Shown here: piece by piece, positions 63,847 through 64,000 of the stretch | How the letters are laid out: each line of letters opens with the position of its first letter | Numbering within the stretch: the first letter of the stretch is position 1 | Origin: Blautia sp. MSJ-19 | Lineage (GTDB): Bacteria; Bacillota; Clostridia; Lachnospirales; Lachnospiraceae | Length of the DNA: 64,000 nucleotides | Direction: 5' to 3' | NCBI RefSeq assembly: GCF_018918125.1 | Contig: NZ_JAHLQA010000027.1 | Location: 1-64,000 of the forward strand | Program-made: the position numbers and the translations under genes | Notes under the pieces: model-generated | Database searches by the model: none | Seen by the model: only the letters and a program-made list of their open reading frames with translations | What the model was told of the DNA's origin: nothing

Positions 63847-64000
63847 TTACCAGCGATTTTTGATCTTGTTCTGTAAGTTATATAAAATATTCATAGCTTC
63901 CATTGGTGTCAGATGTGTCATATCCAGATCTCGAATCTCATCCACGATATCATTATCCTGTACCGTATCAAACAATGACATCTGTGCCATATCTACCTGA
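63847..64000 (-). CDS. mutS: DNA mismatch repair protein MutS, C-terminal end
   Basis: The last 51 codons enter from the right edge and stop at TAA 63849-63847. The tail reads AQMSLFDTVQDNDIVDEIRDLD, then MTHLTPMEAMNILYNLQNKI, the conserved end of MutS. It precedes mutL in the normal mutSL order; the gap of about 70 bases shows no terminator. Confidence 0.88.
   Translation of the reverse strand, partial: QVDMAQMSLFDTVQDNDIVDEIRDLDMTHLTPMEAMNILYNLQNKIKNRW

Overview
The window looks like chromosomal DNA of a low-to-moderate GC Firmicute of the Clostridia, most likely a Lachnospiraceae gut commensal (Blautia/Ruminococcus/Roseburia-like). The basis is gene order: B12-type radical SAM gene, its DUF2344 partner, rng, rplU, prp, rpmA, obgE, yhbY, nadD, yqeK, rsfS is a classic clostridial run. 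The L27 N-terminal extension with its Prp protease, MinD/MinE beside mre genes, SepF and strong Shine-Dalgarno sites fit as well. The genus is inference.

Region 1 (1-26.1 kb) is accessory DNA, mostly on the + strand. It opens with the tail of an unknown gene and two terminators. Next come a sigma-70-like factor with its overlapping DUF4179 membrane partner, two small unknown genes, a 22-residue hydrophobic peptide and a secreted M28 peptidase. A glycosyltransferase-TPR protein sits beside a collagen-like protein, followed by a hybrid sensor kinase. A TetR/membrane-protein pair then leads into two related redox modules (MerR plus aldo/keto reductase; MerR pseudogene plus flavin reductase). These modules share almost the same operator in 19-bp-spaced promoters. 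Decay is concentrated from about 12.6 to 18.4 kb: a frameshifted Rpn-family nuclease next to an intact paralogue, a MerR gene with a nonsense codon, a flavodoxin-family tail, a 5' fragment of the radical SAM gene found whole at 26.2 kb, an IS66 transposase tail and a MATE transporter reduced to its two ends. A beta-glucoside locus follows (GH1, RpiR regulator, MBL-fold hydrolase, PTS EIIBCA, GH3).

Region 2 (26.2-44.4 kb, + strand except lexA) is housekeeping: the radical SAM to rsfS run, then lexA divergent from a gene set for an HlyD-like protein, YggS, SepF, YlmH, AroB, LspA and RluD. A cytidylate-kinase-like protein, Dtd, a small conserved protein and a stand-alone tyrosine recombinase complete it.

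Region 3 (44.4-64 kb, - strand) holds mgtE with a long unexplained leader, a small P-loop protein, and a shape/division block read as radC-mreB-mreC-mreD-mrdA-minD-minE-rodA-dacA. Upstream of that lie two FAD-dependent proteins, a COG4100 PLP protein, miaA, mutL and the 3' end of mutS. No minC is present in the block.

No tRNA, rRNA, CRISPR array or complete insertion sequence was seen. I did not find a clearly new multi-gene system. The leads most worth testing are cross-control of the two redox modules by one surviving MerR, the mgtE leader with its small ORF and terminator-like hairpin, the glycosyltransferase/collagen pair, MinDE without MinC, and the large insert in PBP2.
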